Shown here in pieces: positions 8,144 through 15,526 of a stretch of DNA of 39,731 bases. The notes under the pieces were generated by a model, which made no database searches, was not told the DNA's origin, and saw only the letters and a list, made by a program, of their open reading frames with translations. The position numbers and the translations under genes were made by a program. Position 1 is the first letter of the stretch. Every line of letters starts with the position of its first letter. Source of the stretch: Planctomycetota bacterium (GTDB lineage Bacteria > Planctomycetota > Planctomycetia > Planctomycetales > Planctomycetaceae); contig QWPB01000146.1 in the NCBI GenBank assembly GCA_003671275.1, positions 1 to 39,731 of the forward strand, in the 5' to 3' direction.

Positions 8144-9313
8144 ATGCGACAATTCAGATGGGTAGTTCTCGCGGTCCTCGGGTGGGGTGCTTTGTCGCCA
8201 TTCGGCCAGTGTGAGCCTGTCGCACTGCCGCGACTGGACCCCCAGACGGTCGGGCTCCATCCAGCCCGCCTGGCAATCATCGACCAGATCGTACAGGAAG
8301 GCGTTCGCGATCAGCGAATGCCCGGCGCGGTGGTCCTGGTCGGCTTTCGTGGTGGTATCGTCTACCGAAAGGCTTTCGGTAATCTCCAGTTGGAGCCGAC
8401 CCCGGAGCCGATGACCATCGATACCGTGTTTGATCTGGCATCACTCACAAAGCCGATTGCGACCGCCACCAGCGTGATGCAGCTCTGTGAACAGGGCCGA
8501 ATCACTCTGGATGCCCCGGTGTCCCGGTACCTGCCCGCGTTCGCTTCGCACGGCAAGGAGACCATCACTGTTCAACATCTCCTGACACACCAGGGCGGGC
8601 TGATCGCGGACAACTCCATCCAGGATTATGCCGCCGGGGAGACGCAGGCCATCGAACGCATCATGGATCTGACCCCACTCGCGGCCCCTGGCGAGCGGTT
8701 TATTTACTCTGATGTCGGCTTCATTGTCCTGGGAGAGCTGGTGGCCTCGGTGTCGGGACAGCCGCTGGACCAATATACACGTGAAGCGATCTTCACCCCA
8801 CTGGGCATGCGGGAGACCATGTATCGTCCAACCGCCCTGCCCTGCGATCGATTCGCCCCCACCGAACAGCGAGACGGCCAGTGGCTGCGCGGCACAGTTC
8901 ATGATCCCCGGGCGCATGCTCTGAGTGGCGTTGCCGGACATGCCGGACTGTTCTCAACCGCAGACGATCTGGCCCGCTATGCCCAAGCACTCCTCAACGG
9001 CGGCGAATGGGGAGGCCAACGGATTCTCAAGTCCCAAACGGTCGAGAGGATGACCGCTCCGCAAACCACCCCCGGAGGCATCCGGGGGCTCGGCTGGGAC
9101 ATGCGGACGGGTTACTCGTCAAACCGGGGCGATCTGTTTTCCGCAAGAGCCTGCGGCCATGGAGGGTTCACCGGAACCGGACTGTGGTTCGATCCGGAAC
9201 TGCAGATGTTTGTGATCTTCCTCAGCAACCGCGTCCATCCCCACGGCGAAGGCAACGTGAACCCACTCATCGGTCGCATCGGAACCATCGCCGCAGCTGC
9301 GATTCGCGAGTAA
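8144..9313 (+). CDS. secreted serine beta-lactamase-fold hydrolase (class C / DD-peptidase-like)
   Basis: A 389-residue protein with a signal peptide (about 1-24) and the beta-lactamase/transpeptidase-like fold. The active-site motifs are Ser100-L-T-Lys103 (SLTK), Tyr188-S-D190 (YSD, replacing YxN) and His339-G-G341 (HGG, replacing KTG). This set is typical of family S12/esterase-type members rather than true beta-lactamases, so an esterase, D-amino-acid amidase or peptidoglycan-related hydrolase is more likely than drug resistance. ATG 8144 is preferred over the adjacent GTG 8141; GAGGGG lies six bases before it. It follows the dsbD-like gene by 77 bases in the same direction and may be co-transcribed. 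Confidence 0.85.
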   Translation: MRQFRWVVLAVLGWGALSPFGQCEPVALPRLDPQTVGLHPARLAIIDQIVQEGVRDQRMPGAVVLVGFRGGIVYRKAFGNLQLEPTPEPMTIDTVFDLASLTKPIATATSVMQLCEQGRITLDAPVSRYLPAFASHGKETITVQHLLTHQGGLIADNSIQDYAAGETQAIERIMDLTPLAAPGERFIYSDVGFIVLGELVASVSGQPLDQYTREAIFTPLGMRETMYRPTALPCDRFAPTEQRDGQWLRGTVHDPRAHALSGVAGHAGLFSTADDLARYAQALLNGGEWGGQRILKSQTVERMTAPQTTPGGIRGLGWDMRTGYSSNRGDLFSARACGHGGFTGTGLWFDPELQMFVIFLSNRVHPHGEGNVNPLIGRIGTIAAAAIRE

Positions 9314-9317
9314 CGTA

Positions 9318-9339
9318 GCGAAATTCGTAAGAATTCCGC
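9318..9339. repeat. hairpin just after the hydrolase gene
   Basis: GCG-A-AATTC (9318-9326), loop GTAA, then GAATT-C-CGC (9331-9339) form a stem with one A-C mismatch. It begins five bases after the stop codon. There is no T-tract, so it resembles a planctomycete intergenic palindrome more than an intrinsic terminator. Confidence 0.4.
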
Positions 9340-9368
9340 CGTGTCCTCCCGCTTCTCTGTGTGGCATA

Positions 9369-9402
9369 TTGACACACATCTCGGGTGCCTGATAATGTAC
9401 AT
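9369..9402 (+). promoter_or_regulatory. sigma70-type promoter with overlapping palindrome
   Basis: TTGACA (9369-9374), a 16-base spacer and GATAAT (9391-9396) form the strongest promoter-like sequence in the window. The perfect palindrome ATGTACAT (9395-9402) overlaps the end of the -10 box. It sits about 41 bases before the antitoxin ATG at 9443. This layout suits autoregulation by the DUF1778 protein, as is usual for this TA family; that regulation is inferred. Confidence 0.55.
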
Positions 9403-9442
9403 CATGTCGCCATACGATCATCCTCAGTGGGGAGAGACCATC

Positions 9443-9724
9443 ATGACCACAACCACCCGCAACGACGCCCGCATCAACGTCAGAATCTCCAGTGACCTCA
9501 AGCATACGATTGAGGAAGCCGCCGCTGCGCTGGGGCAATCGGTGAGTGAATTCACGATCTCGACCGTGGTCCGCGAGGCTCGGCAGGTTCTCAAGGAGTC
9601 GAAGGTCACTTGTCTCTCGAATCGCGACCGCGACTTGTTCCTGAAAATGCTCGACGACGTGGATCGCAAGCCGAACGCCGCACTCAAGGCCGCTGCAAAC
9701 CGTTATCGGAAACAGCATGGTTAG
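9443..9724 (+). CDS. DUF1778 (TacA-like) antitoxin
   Basis: A 93-residue protein with an N-terminal ribbon-helix-helix DNA-binding part: NDARINVRISSDLKHTIEEA, then AAALGQSVSEFTISTVVREA. Its C-terminal arm would wrap and inhibit the partner acetyltransferase. The ATG at 9443 has a GGGGAGAG ribosome site; the open frame upstream belongs to the promoter region. Its last eight bases overlap the GNAT toxin gene, the usual antitoxin-first arrangement of DUF1778-GNAT (TacAT/AtaRT-type) modules. It is expected to repress its own promoter together with the toxin. Confidence 0.88.
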   Translation: MTTTTRNDARINVRISSDLKHTIEEAAAALGQSVSEFTISTVVREARQVLKESKVTCLSNRDRDLFLKMLDDVDRKPNAALKAAANRYRKQHG

Positions 9725-10247
9725 TGCCGTTCCATCGCCTTGGTCGATCGAACCGTTTAACCGCCAGACGCAAGATCGGGCAGGTTTCGATTGTGGTGTT
9801 CCGGAACTTAATGACTGGATCGCCACGAAAGCCAGTCAGTTTGAGAAGAAGGACTTGGCTCGCATCTACGTTCTGGTAGAGACCGGACAGACGACGGTCA
9901 AAGGGTACTACGCACTCTCGACTCACACTGTGTCGTACACGGTCTTGCTGCCGGATCAGACGAAAGGATTACCTCGGATTGACCTGCCGGTTGTGCTGAT
10001 TGGCAAACTCGCTGTGGATCGTTCCGTTCAGGGACAACGTTTGGGCGAACTCCTGCTGCTGGATGCCCTGCGTCGGGCGGAATACCTGGCCTCAAAGATC
10101 GGAATTCGAGCGGTCGAGGTAGACGCCATCGATGATTCTGCGAGGCGGTTCTATGAACGGTACGGGTTTCTCGCCTTGACGGACGATCCCCGGCATCTTT
10201 TCCTGCCGATGAGCGATATCCGCCAACTGAAGTTGCCACCGCTGTAG
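9717..10247 (+). CDS. GNAT-family acetyltransferase toxin (TacT-like)
   Basis: A 176-residue GNAT protein. It carries the features of TA-type GNATs: an N-terminal FDCGVPELNDWI segment, the acetyl-CoA pyrophosphate loop QGQRLG (about 105-110), and the C-terminal FYERYGF motif with Tyr145 as the likely catalytic residue. Known relatives acetylate the amino group of charged tRNAs and block translation; the tRNA target here cannot be read from sequence. It starts inside the antitoxin gene (eight-base overlap), so translation is probably coupled. Its length is normal and no motif is missing, so the pair looks intact. Confidence 0.88.
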   Translation: MVSAVPSPWSIEPFNRQTQDRAGFDCGVPELNDWIATKASQFEKKDLARIYVLVETGQTTVKGYYALSTHTVSYTVLLPDQTKGLPRIDLPVVLIGKLAVDRSVQGQRLGELLLLDALRRAEYLASKIGIRAVEVDAIDDSARRFYERYGFLALTDDPRHLFLPMSDIRQLKLPPL

Positions 10248-10249
10248 CC

Positions 10250-10351
10250 CTATTCGCAAGGGGCCGCGTCAGGAGCGACGCGAATGGTCTCGGAGTTCAC
10301 GATGACGATGCCATCGACAAAGCTTCCTGCCTCCGTCACCAAGATGAATCC
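10250..10351 (-). pseudogene. possible C-terminal gene fragment
   Basis: On the minus strand a 33-codon stretch between two stops reads GFILVTEAGSFVDGIVIVNS and ends APDAAPCE. It looks more protein-like than its surroundings and would be the tail of a beta-rich protein. There is no start codon of its own and no upstream extension, since a TGA precedes it directly. It may be the remnant of a gene broken when the toxin-antitoxin patch arrived, or chance. The family is not recognised. Confidence 0.2.
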
Positions 10352-10485
10352 TCAATTGACTGCTCAAAGTCGCCAGAGAATTTCACTCGCTCTCTCCGAA
10401 CCGCTGAGATAACATGCGTCACACATTCTTCCGATGATTCCAGAGAAAGTGATTCACACTGTCGGCATGTGCATTGGAGGGCGAC

Positions 10486-10683
10486 TTGACAACAACTCAA
10501 AAGCAAAAGTTCTGCAACAACTGTGAACAGAATACATTGCATGCCAAGGATTCATTCAGCACTGGCTGGGGTTGCTTGCTGACGATACTGACAGGTGGGC
10601 TGTTTTTGCTACTTTGGGCACCGATAATCTTTCTGGACCTGGCGAAGTCCTATCGATGTCAAGTTTGTGGTCAGAAGAACTAG
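10486..10683 (+). CDS. small zinc-ribbon membrane protein
   Basis: A 65-residue protein with two CxxC pairs (CNNC near residue 10 and CQVC near the end) either side of one long hydrophobic stretch, GCLLTILTGGLFLLLWAPII. The pairs could form a split zinc ribbon at the membrane face, broadly like LITAF-type domains, although homology is not claimed. I chose the TTG at 10486 because GGAGG lies five bases upstream; a TTG at 10474 would place the Shine-Dalgarno site inside the gene. The stop codon TAG lies at the TA target site of the MITE, whose first base supplies the G. Function unknown. Confidence 0.6.
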   Translation: MTTTQKQKFCNNCEQNTLHAKDSFSTGWGCLLTILTGGLFLLLWAPIIFLDLAKSYRCQVCGQKN

Positions 10684-10799
10684 TGTAGTGTCTCTCATTT
10701 CCTTGGAATCACAGACATCGCACTTCCGAAGGATTCCGCTGTAAAGCGAGGCTTTTCCCCTGTCGCAATAAGCCCCCATCTGTTGGGGACACTACACTA
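10681..10799. mobile_element. 115-bp MITE with TA target duplication
   Basis: GTGTAGTGTC at 10683-10692 is exactly inverted as GACACTACAC at 10788-10797, and both ends are flanked by TA (10681-10682 and 10798-10799). Counting the TA and one more base, the perfect inverted repeat is 13 bp. The interior encodes nothing and has a second inverted pair (GGAATC near 10705 and GGATTCC near 10731). Short terminal repeats plus TA duplication are typical of MITEs mobilised by IS630/Tc1-mariner transposases; no transposase is present in the window. Confidence 0.75.
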
Positions 10800-11051
10800 G
10801 AGTTGCGTCATCACCGGGTATCCAGTCGCTTCTTTGGGTGTCAACTTTGCGGAGCAATATGAGGATTCAGTGGGACCGGTACTGCAGTTGGTAGAATGCA
10901 GAAGAACCGGCGGCTGACGCCTTGCCGCTCACGGTTTCTTTCCCTGCCTTTTTCGAATTTCGGATTTCCTGCTTCGATTTTCCCATAATGTCCCCGGCCT
11001 CTGCCGCGTCATAACTCCAGAACAGCTTACCAGCCCCCGTCAGGACCACGG
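10800..11051. other. intergenic region before the ECF sigma factor gene
   Basis: It contains a compound hairpin at 10905-10936 (AACCG-GCGGC paired with GCCGC and CGGTT), similar to planctomycete intergenic palindromes, then a TTTCGAATTTCGGATTTCC tract. A 60-codon minus-strand frame covers the region, but its translation is essentially repeat sequence and is not called as a gene. Confidence 0.4.
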
Positions 11052-11579
11052 ATGGCTCAACCCGGCCACTCGCCGCTCAACTGGGTAGAAGAGGCTCTCG
11101 ACCAGTTCGAGCAGCCGCTGCTGCGCTATGCGCTGCGGTTTGTGGGGCGGCCTGAACTGGCCCAAGAAGTGGTCCAGGAGACGTTCGTCAAGCTGTGCCA
11201 GTTGGACCGGTCAACGCTGACGGTCGGTCTGGGGCCGTGGTTGTATGCCGTCTGTCGGAACCAGGCGATCGATGTCCGTCGTAAGGAGTCCCGCATGTCG
11301 ACCGTGATCGACCCCACCACGTACGAGCCGTCCGGGAATGGGCACTCGCCCGAGCATGCCGCAGCCGCCAAAGACTCGGGCGACTGGGTCATGCAGCAGC
11401 TCGACCGCCTGCCGGAGCAGCAGCAGGAGTGCCTGCGGCTGAAGTTCCAGCACGGGATGAAATACAGCGAGATCGCCTCGATCCTCGGCACGACCGCCAA
11501 CCATGTCGGCGTGCAGGTCCATCTGGGGCTCAAGACATTACGTGAGAAGCTCGCCCGGCACGCCGAGAGCGAACGTTGA
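11052..11579 (+). CDS. ECF-type RNA polymerase sigma factor
   Basis: A 175-residue sigma factor with only the two ECF regions. Region 2 covers about residues 20-80 (LLRYALRFVGRPELAQEVVQ, then ETFVKL, and WLYAVCRNQAIDVRRKESR). Region 4 covers about 118-170 (LPEQQQECLRLKFQHGMKYS, then EIASILGTTANHVGVQVHLG), the helix-turn-helix that reads the -35 element. It directs core polymerase to a small regulon. The gene is followed in the same direction, after a repeat-rich 193-base gap, by a protein whose N-terminus looks like an anti-sigma anchor, so the two probably form a regulatory pair. Signal and targets are not visible. Confidence 0.9.
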   Translation: MAQPGHSPLNWVEEALDQFEQPLLRYALRFVGRPELAQEVVQETFVKLCQLDRSTLTVGLGPWLYAVCRNQAIDVRRKESRMSTVIDPTTYEPSGNGHSPEHAAAAKDSGDWVMQQLDRLPEQQQECLRLKFQHGMKYSEIASILGTTANHVGVQVHLGLKTLREKLARHAESER

Positions 11580-11742
11580 GTGTCGCCTTTCGCTCCGCGA
11601 AAGAGCGCTCTTTCGCAGAGCGAAAGGCGACACTTCCGTAGCGAACGGGGGACGTCAGTCCCCCGTTCCACAAGGGATTCACGACCGCTCACCAACTGCT
11701 GTCACTCCATTTCACTCAACCACGGAGGACTCACGTCCTCCG
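11580..11742. repeat. 54-base near-perfect palindrome plus two hairpins
   Basis: Directly after the sigma-factor stop, 11580-11633 is a palindrome of two 27-base arms with a single mismatched pair; the centre is AAAGAGC/GCTCTTT. It is followed by GAACGGGGGAC/GTCCCCCGTTC (11643-11668, loop GTCA) and CGGAGGAC/GTCCTCCG (11723-11742, loop TCAC). All three look like members of dispersed intergenic palindrome families. As RNA they would form very stable stems between the sigma gene and its partner and could lower downstream expression. Confidence 0.75.
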
Positions 11743-11772
11743 CTCGCTGGCCCCACTCAATACGAGGTTCCC

Positions 11773-14700
11773 ATGTCCCACACTCCCGATGAAGCCCAAC
11801 TGACGGCTTATCTCCTCGGCGAACTCACGCCCGAAGAAGCGGCCCAGGTCGAGGCTCAGCTGGCCGTGTCCGCTGCCCTCCGCGAGGAACTCGCCGAGCT
11901 GCGGCAGACGGTCAGTTCGCTCAAAGCAGCCCTCGCGGCTCAGACTCCCACCGCTGTGCCACCGATCGATCGCGATCGGCTGCACATGCTGTTGCAGTCG
12001 GCAGTGGTCGCCCCGGAAGTAGAACGGGCACATTTGCCCGTCCGTCTGGCTGCTCCCCTCACAGACAAGAATGTCTGTGCCCCTGGTCAACATGCCATCG
12101 CTCCGGGCCGCAGTCGTGGCTGGCTCGTCGCCGCAACGGTGCTGGTTGTGGGCGGTCTCATCGGGCTGAGCCAGTGGGAGACCAGGCATGGTACGACGCG
12201 CGATGGTTTGGCTCGCTCGGGGTTGAGACGTGCCGAACAGGAGGGCCTTCTCGCACGGAATCACGGAGCGGTCGCGACCAACGGTCTTGGCGGAATACCG
12301 CTGTCAGATGTCGAACACCTGAAACTACAAGTGGAGACGTCACTTTCACTGACAAAGGCGCGCGGAGCAACCACTCAACCTGTGGATACCTTGGCAGCAA
12401 TCGCGCAATCCACACCAGCGGGTACGACGACTTACACAACCCAGGCCCCCAGAGCGAGTGTTAGATTGCGAAGCCATACAGTACGCAATGTTTCACCAGC
12501 AACGGTCAATGCGCCGGAAAGGGTCGTGGACTACTCCGAATCGGTAGACGGATTGGCCGCAACCGATTTCGGCACCACGGCTCTCGGGTTGGAACGCAGG
12601 TTTGTCACTGCGAGTGACGCCAAAGGATTGATGCCGGGGCAGAGTGTCGACAGGTACTTCTTCCAGTCTCCCCCGACCAGGGGCCTACAAGGTCTTGAAA
12701 AACAGCAGTCCTCATTCGGACGCCAAGCTGTGGCGAGACGGGAATTCGGACTCGATCTCTACGGTGATGTGCCAGAGTCGGCGAGAGGTGAGGGGTTCAA
12801 GGACAACTACGCTCGCTTCGGGTTCGAGACAGCTCGCGTGGATGGGCGGGGTGGTGTTCCGCTCGGATTCCGATTCAAAACACCACAGTCATCAGCACGA
12901 GGGCTCCAACGAGATGAAGGACTCACCGAACTGACTTCTGAGTCGCTGATTTTGACTGATGATGCCGGGCTGGTATTCGACGAAAAACTGTCCCGACTCG
13001 GCGACCGTATGTCGCTGTTCGATGTGGACGGAGAGGCTCAGCTCAATCGGGACAAAGACGATCTACTCATGCTCATGGTGACTCCCCGGATTATTGTCCA
13101 GGAGGAAGCGGAGTCCTTGGCGGAACTTGAATCGATGCCTGAGGCCAAGCAAGTGGCCCAGCTGCCCGCGCTGACCGTGGCCAACTACGAAAACGGTTTT
13201 GCCCAACTCGGGGCGGCTGTCAAAGGCTGGGGGGAATTCACTCAGCACTGGGGTGTCCAGCGTGACGAATCTCTGGCTCGCGGTACAGAAGCTGGCCAGT
13301 CAGCCCGCCCCGCAGTGAAAGAACTCGAAGACCTCAGTCAGGTCGTCGCGGATCAGACCCGCGTGTTGCAGGAACTCCGCGAGAAAACCCCGGCCAACGC
13401 CGAGAAGCCACTCGCCGAAGTGGATGCCGCAGCTGCCAAGGAGGCTCAGCTCGCCCTCGTCCGCGTCAGCCGCGAGCTGAACCGTCAGCAGCAGGTCTGG
13501 TACTACCGTGAAGGGTACGTCCGCCAACTCGAAGCCACGATCGCCGCTGCCGAGCAGTATGCCCACATCCCTGAGAACGACTTCGTCACGCCCGAGGCTC
13601 AGCCGCTGTCGACCTTCGGGATTGATGTCGACACAGCCTCGTACTCAAACGTCCGCCGGTTCGTCGAGTCGGGACAGCTGCCGCCGCCCGATGCGGTGCG
13701 GATCGAAGAGCTGGTGAACTCGTTCCAGTACGACGGCCCCAAAGTCGAGGGCGAACATCCGCTGGCCGTGGCCGCCGAGGTCAGTGCCTGTCCCTGGCAG
13801 CCGCAGCATCAGCTGTTGCGGGTGGCCCTCAAGGGGAAGTCGATCGACCTGCAGCAGCGTCCGCCGGCCCGGCTGGTGTTCCTGGTCGATACCAGTGGAT
13901 CGATGAGCGATGAGAACAAGCTGCCGCTGGTGAAGCAGTCGTTGCGAATCCTGGTCGAGCAGATGCGGGAGCAGGACCGGCTGTCGATTGTGACCTACAG
14001 CGATAACGCCGGGCTGCTGCTCGACAGCACGGGGGGCGACAAGCGAGAAGCAATCCTGGCCGCCATCGAGGGTCTGAACGCCGACGGCTCGACCAACGGC
14101 GAAGCGGGTCTGAAGCTGGCCTATGAAGTCGCGGTCAAGCAGTTCGGCGAAGGGGCCACGAACCGCGTGATGCTCTGCACCGACGGCGACTTCAACGTCG
14201 GGGAAAGTGCCGATAGCGAACTCGTGAAGCTGATCGAGAAAGAGCGTCAGACCGGCGTGTTCCTGAACATCTTCGGGTTCGGCTCGGGGAACCTGAAGGA
14301 TGCCAAGCTGGAGGCGATCGCCGACAAGGGGAACGGGCAGTACATCTATATCGACGGGATCAAAGAGGCCCGCAAGACGCTCCTCAACGAGTTGACCGGC
14401 ACGCTCTACACGATCGCCAAGGACGTGAAGCTGCAGATCGAGTTCAACCCGAACCTGGTCGGTTCGTACCGGCTGGTGGGGTACGAGAACCGGGCGATGG
14501 CCGCCAAGGACTTCAGCAACGACAAGGTCGACTCGGGCGACATGGGAGCGGGCCACTCGGTGGTGGCGCTGTATGAGATCGTGCCGCCGGGAGCACCACA
14601 GCCCGCGGCTCCGCAGCCACAAGTTGAGCCTCTGAAGTACAAACGAGCCGGAAGCGTGAGCGCCCGGAGTGAGGCGGAAGTTGCTGCTGCACCTGCGAGA

Positions 14701-15441
14701 ACCCTCACCCCCAGCCTCTCTCCCGAGGGGAGAGGGGAGCCAGAGGGGGCAGCGGAAGTCGCTCAGCCCGCAGCTGAGGCCCCCGTTCCTGTCGTCGAGA
14801 AGCCTGCCGACCCGCTGGCGACCGAACTCTGCACGATCCGGGTCCGCTACAAGCAGCCGACATCGAATGAGAGTACGAAGATCGAGACTGCGGTGCATCA
14901 TCCGATGCTCCTGTTAGGGGGCAACGCTCCGACTTCCCGCGACCACGTCTGGGCGACAGCTGTCGCTCAGTTCGGCCTGCTGACGCGGCACTCGACGTTC
15001 GTCGGGACCGGCAACTACTCGCAGGTTCTCGAACTGGCTCAGTCCGCGATCGGCGATGATCCAACCGGCCAGCGGCGCGAGTTTGTGACCCTCGTGCGGC
15101 AGACGCAGAGCCTGTCGTTCGAACGCGAACGCCAACTGGCTGAGATCTCCCGCCGAGCCGAACAACACCGCCGCGTGGTTAACGAGATCAAGACCATCGA
15201 GCAGGCTCCCGATCTGATGACCAAGGCCAGCTGCTCCGGCAAGTACAAGACGCTGCTCCGCCGGATCGAGGTGCCCGATGACCAGCCGACCTATGGCGAG
15301 TTCAAGGACTTCGGTCGCTGGAACGGAGCCGAGTACAAAGTCCACAAGAACCTTCCTAGCGGCTACTGGGTCTACGCCGCCCCACACTGGTACATCTGGG
15401 GCGAGTCGACGGAACAGGCAGCTGTGGATGCGGCGAAGTAA
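11773..15441 (+). CDS. membrane-anchored anti-sigma-like / von Willebrand factor A protein (YfbK type)
   Basis: A 1222-residue protein. Residues 1-60 (DEAQLTAYLLGELTPEEAAQ, then a Glu/Ala helix) resemble the start of planctomycete anti-sigma proteins but lack the zinc-binding HxxxCxxC. One membrane helix follows at about 116-136, then a long low-complexity region, a coiled-coil part near 510-590, the YfbK-type N-terminal motif (STFGIDVDTASYSNVRRFVE) and a VWA domain with MIDAS Asp706-T-Ser708-G-Ser710 and DGSTNGEAGL. A DUF3520-like C-terminal domain completes it. Residues about 428-447 (LLMLMVTPRIIVQEEAE) look like a secretin tail. Two palindromic repeats are translated in frame (separate entries). 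The start at 11773 is the first ATG after the repeats. It probably tethers or senses for the upstream sigma factor. Confidence 0.88.
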   Translation: MSHTPDEAQLTAYLLGELTPEEAAQVEAQLAVSAALREELAELRQTVSSLKAALAAQTPTAVPPIDRDRLHMLLQSAVVAPEVERAHLPVRLAAPLTDKNVCAPGQHAIAPGRSRGWLVAATVLVVGGLIGLSQWETRHGTTRDGLARSGLRRAEQEGLLARNHGAVATNGLGGIPLSDVEHLKLQVETSLSLTKARGATTQPVDTLAAIAQSTPAGTTTYTTQAPRASVRLRSHTVRNVSPATVNAPERVVDYSESVDGLAATDFGTTALGLERRFVTASDAKGLMPGQSVDRYFFQSPPTRGLQGLEKQQSSFGRQAVARREFGLDLYGDVPESARGEGFKDNYARFGFETARVDGRGGVPLGFRFKTPQSSARGLQRDEGLTELTSESLILTDDAGLVFDEKLSRLGDRMSLFDVDGEAQLNRDKDDLLMLMVTPRIIVQEEAESLAELESMPEAKQVAQLPALTVANYENGFAQLGAAVKGWGEFTQHWGVQRDESLARGTEAGQSARPAVKELEDLSQVVADQTRVLQELREKTPANAEKPLAEVDAAAAKEAQLALVRVSRELNRQQQVWYYREGYVRQLEATIAAAEQYAHIPENDFVTPEAQPLSTFGIDVDTASYSNVRRFVESGQLPPPDAVRIEELVNSFQYDGPKVEGEHPLAVAAEVSACPWQPQHQLLRVALKGKSIDLQQRPPARLVFLVDTSGSMSDENKLPLVKQSLRILVEQMREQDRLSIVTYSDNAGLLLDSTGGDKREAILAAIEGLNADGSTNGEAGLKLAYEVAVKQFGEGATNRVMLCTDGDFNVGESADSELVKLIEKERQTGVFLNIFGFGSGNLKDAKLEAIADKGNGQYIYIDGIKEARKTLLNELTGTLYTIAKDVKLQIEFNPNLVGSYRLVGYENRAMAAKDFSNDKVDSGDMGAGHSVVALYEIVPPGAPQPAAPQPQVEPLKYKRAGSVSARSEAEVAAAPARTLTPSLSPEGRGEPEGAAEVAQPAAEAPVPVVEKPADPLATELCTIRVRYKQPTSNESTKIETAVHHPMLLLGGNAPTSRDHVWATAVAQFGLLTRHSTFVGTGNYSQVLELAQSAIGDDPTGQRREFVTLVRQTQSLSFERERQLAEISRRAEQHRRVVNEIKTIEQAPDLMTKASCSGKYKTLLRRIEVPDDQPTYGEFKDFGRWNGAEYKVHKNLPSGYWVYAAPHWYIWGESTEQAAVDAAK
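12024..12079. repeat. two palindromic repeats inside the VWA gene
   Basis: ACGGGCA/TGCCCGT (12024-12041, loop CATT) and CACAGACA/TGTCTGTG (12060-12079, loop AGAA) lie about 20 bases apart in the coding sequence, just before the membrane helix. Both have the look of intergenic planctomycete hairpins and are translated as part of a disordered linker (RAHLPVR and LTDKNVC). Confidence 0.55.
14697..14740. repeat. CTCTCCC-type intergenic repeat translated in frame
   Basis: A CCCTCACCCCCAGC segment followed by the hairpin CTCTC-T-CCC / GGG-GAGAG (14716-14734) matches a REP-like repeat usually found between genes. Here it lies in the VWA coding frame and is read as RTLTPSLSPEGRGEPEG, within an Ala/Pro-rich linker near residues 976-992. 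A relative sits between convergent genes at 26288-26318. Confidence 0.6.
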
Positions 15442-15493
15442 CACCCAGCGAGCGGCAGACGTGAGTCGACTCACGCCTGTCGCTCGCCGGTGT
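15441..15493. repeat. 53-base hairpin after the VWA gene
   Basis: A near-palindrome centred on GTGAGTCGACTCAC (15461-15474). Outer arms GCGAGCGGCAG and CTGTCGCTCGC, then ACACC/GGTGT, extend it to 15441-15493 with few mismatches. It begins at the last base of the stop codon. There is no T-run, so it is a repeat hairpin that may act as a 3' RNA stabiliser rather than a classical terminator. Confidence 0.65.
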
Positions 15494-15526
15494 GTCAGTC
15501 ATCGAGATGAGGGGAGTGTTCACAGC

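Noticed and set aside
8144-9313. Antibiotic-resistance beta-lactamase
   Set aside because: SLTK, YSD and HGG motifs fit esterase or peptidase-like members; YxN and KTG of true class C enzymes are absent.
10683-10797. MITE having truncated the zinc-ribbon gene
   Set aside because: If the element and one TA are removed, the next base is also G, so the gene would still end at TAG; insertion did not change the protein.
10867-11049. 60-codon minus-strand frame before the sigma gene
   Set aside because: Its translation is largely that of an intergenic hairpin and a TTTCGAATTTCGG tract.
13645-14901. 418-codon open frame on the minus strand opposite the VWA domain
   Set aside because: It is the complement of a strongly conserved VWA coding region in GC-rich DNA; its translation has biased composition and no family features.
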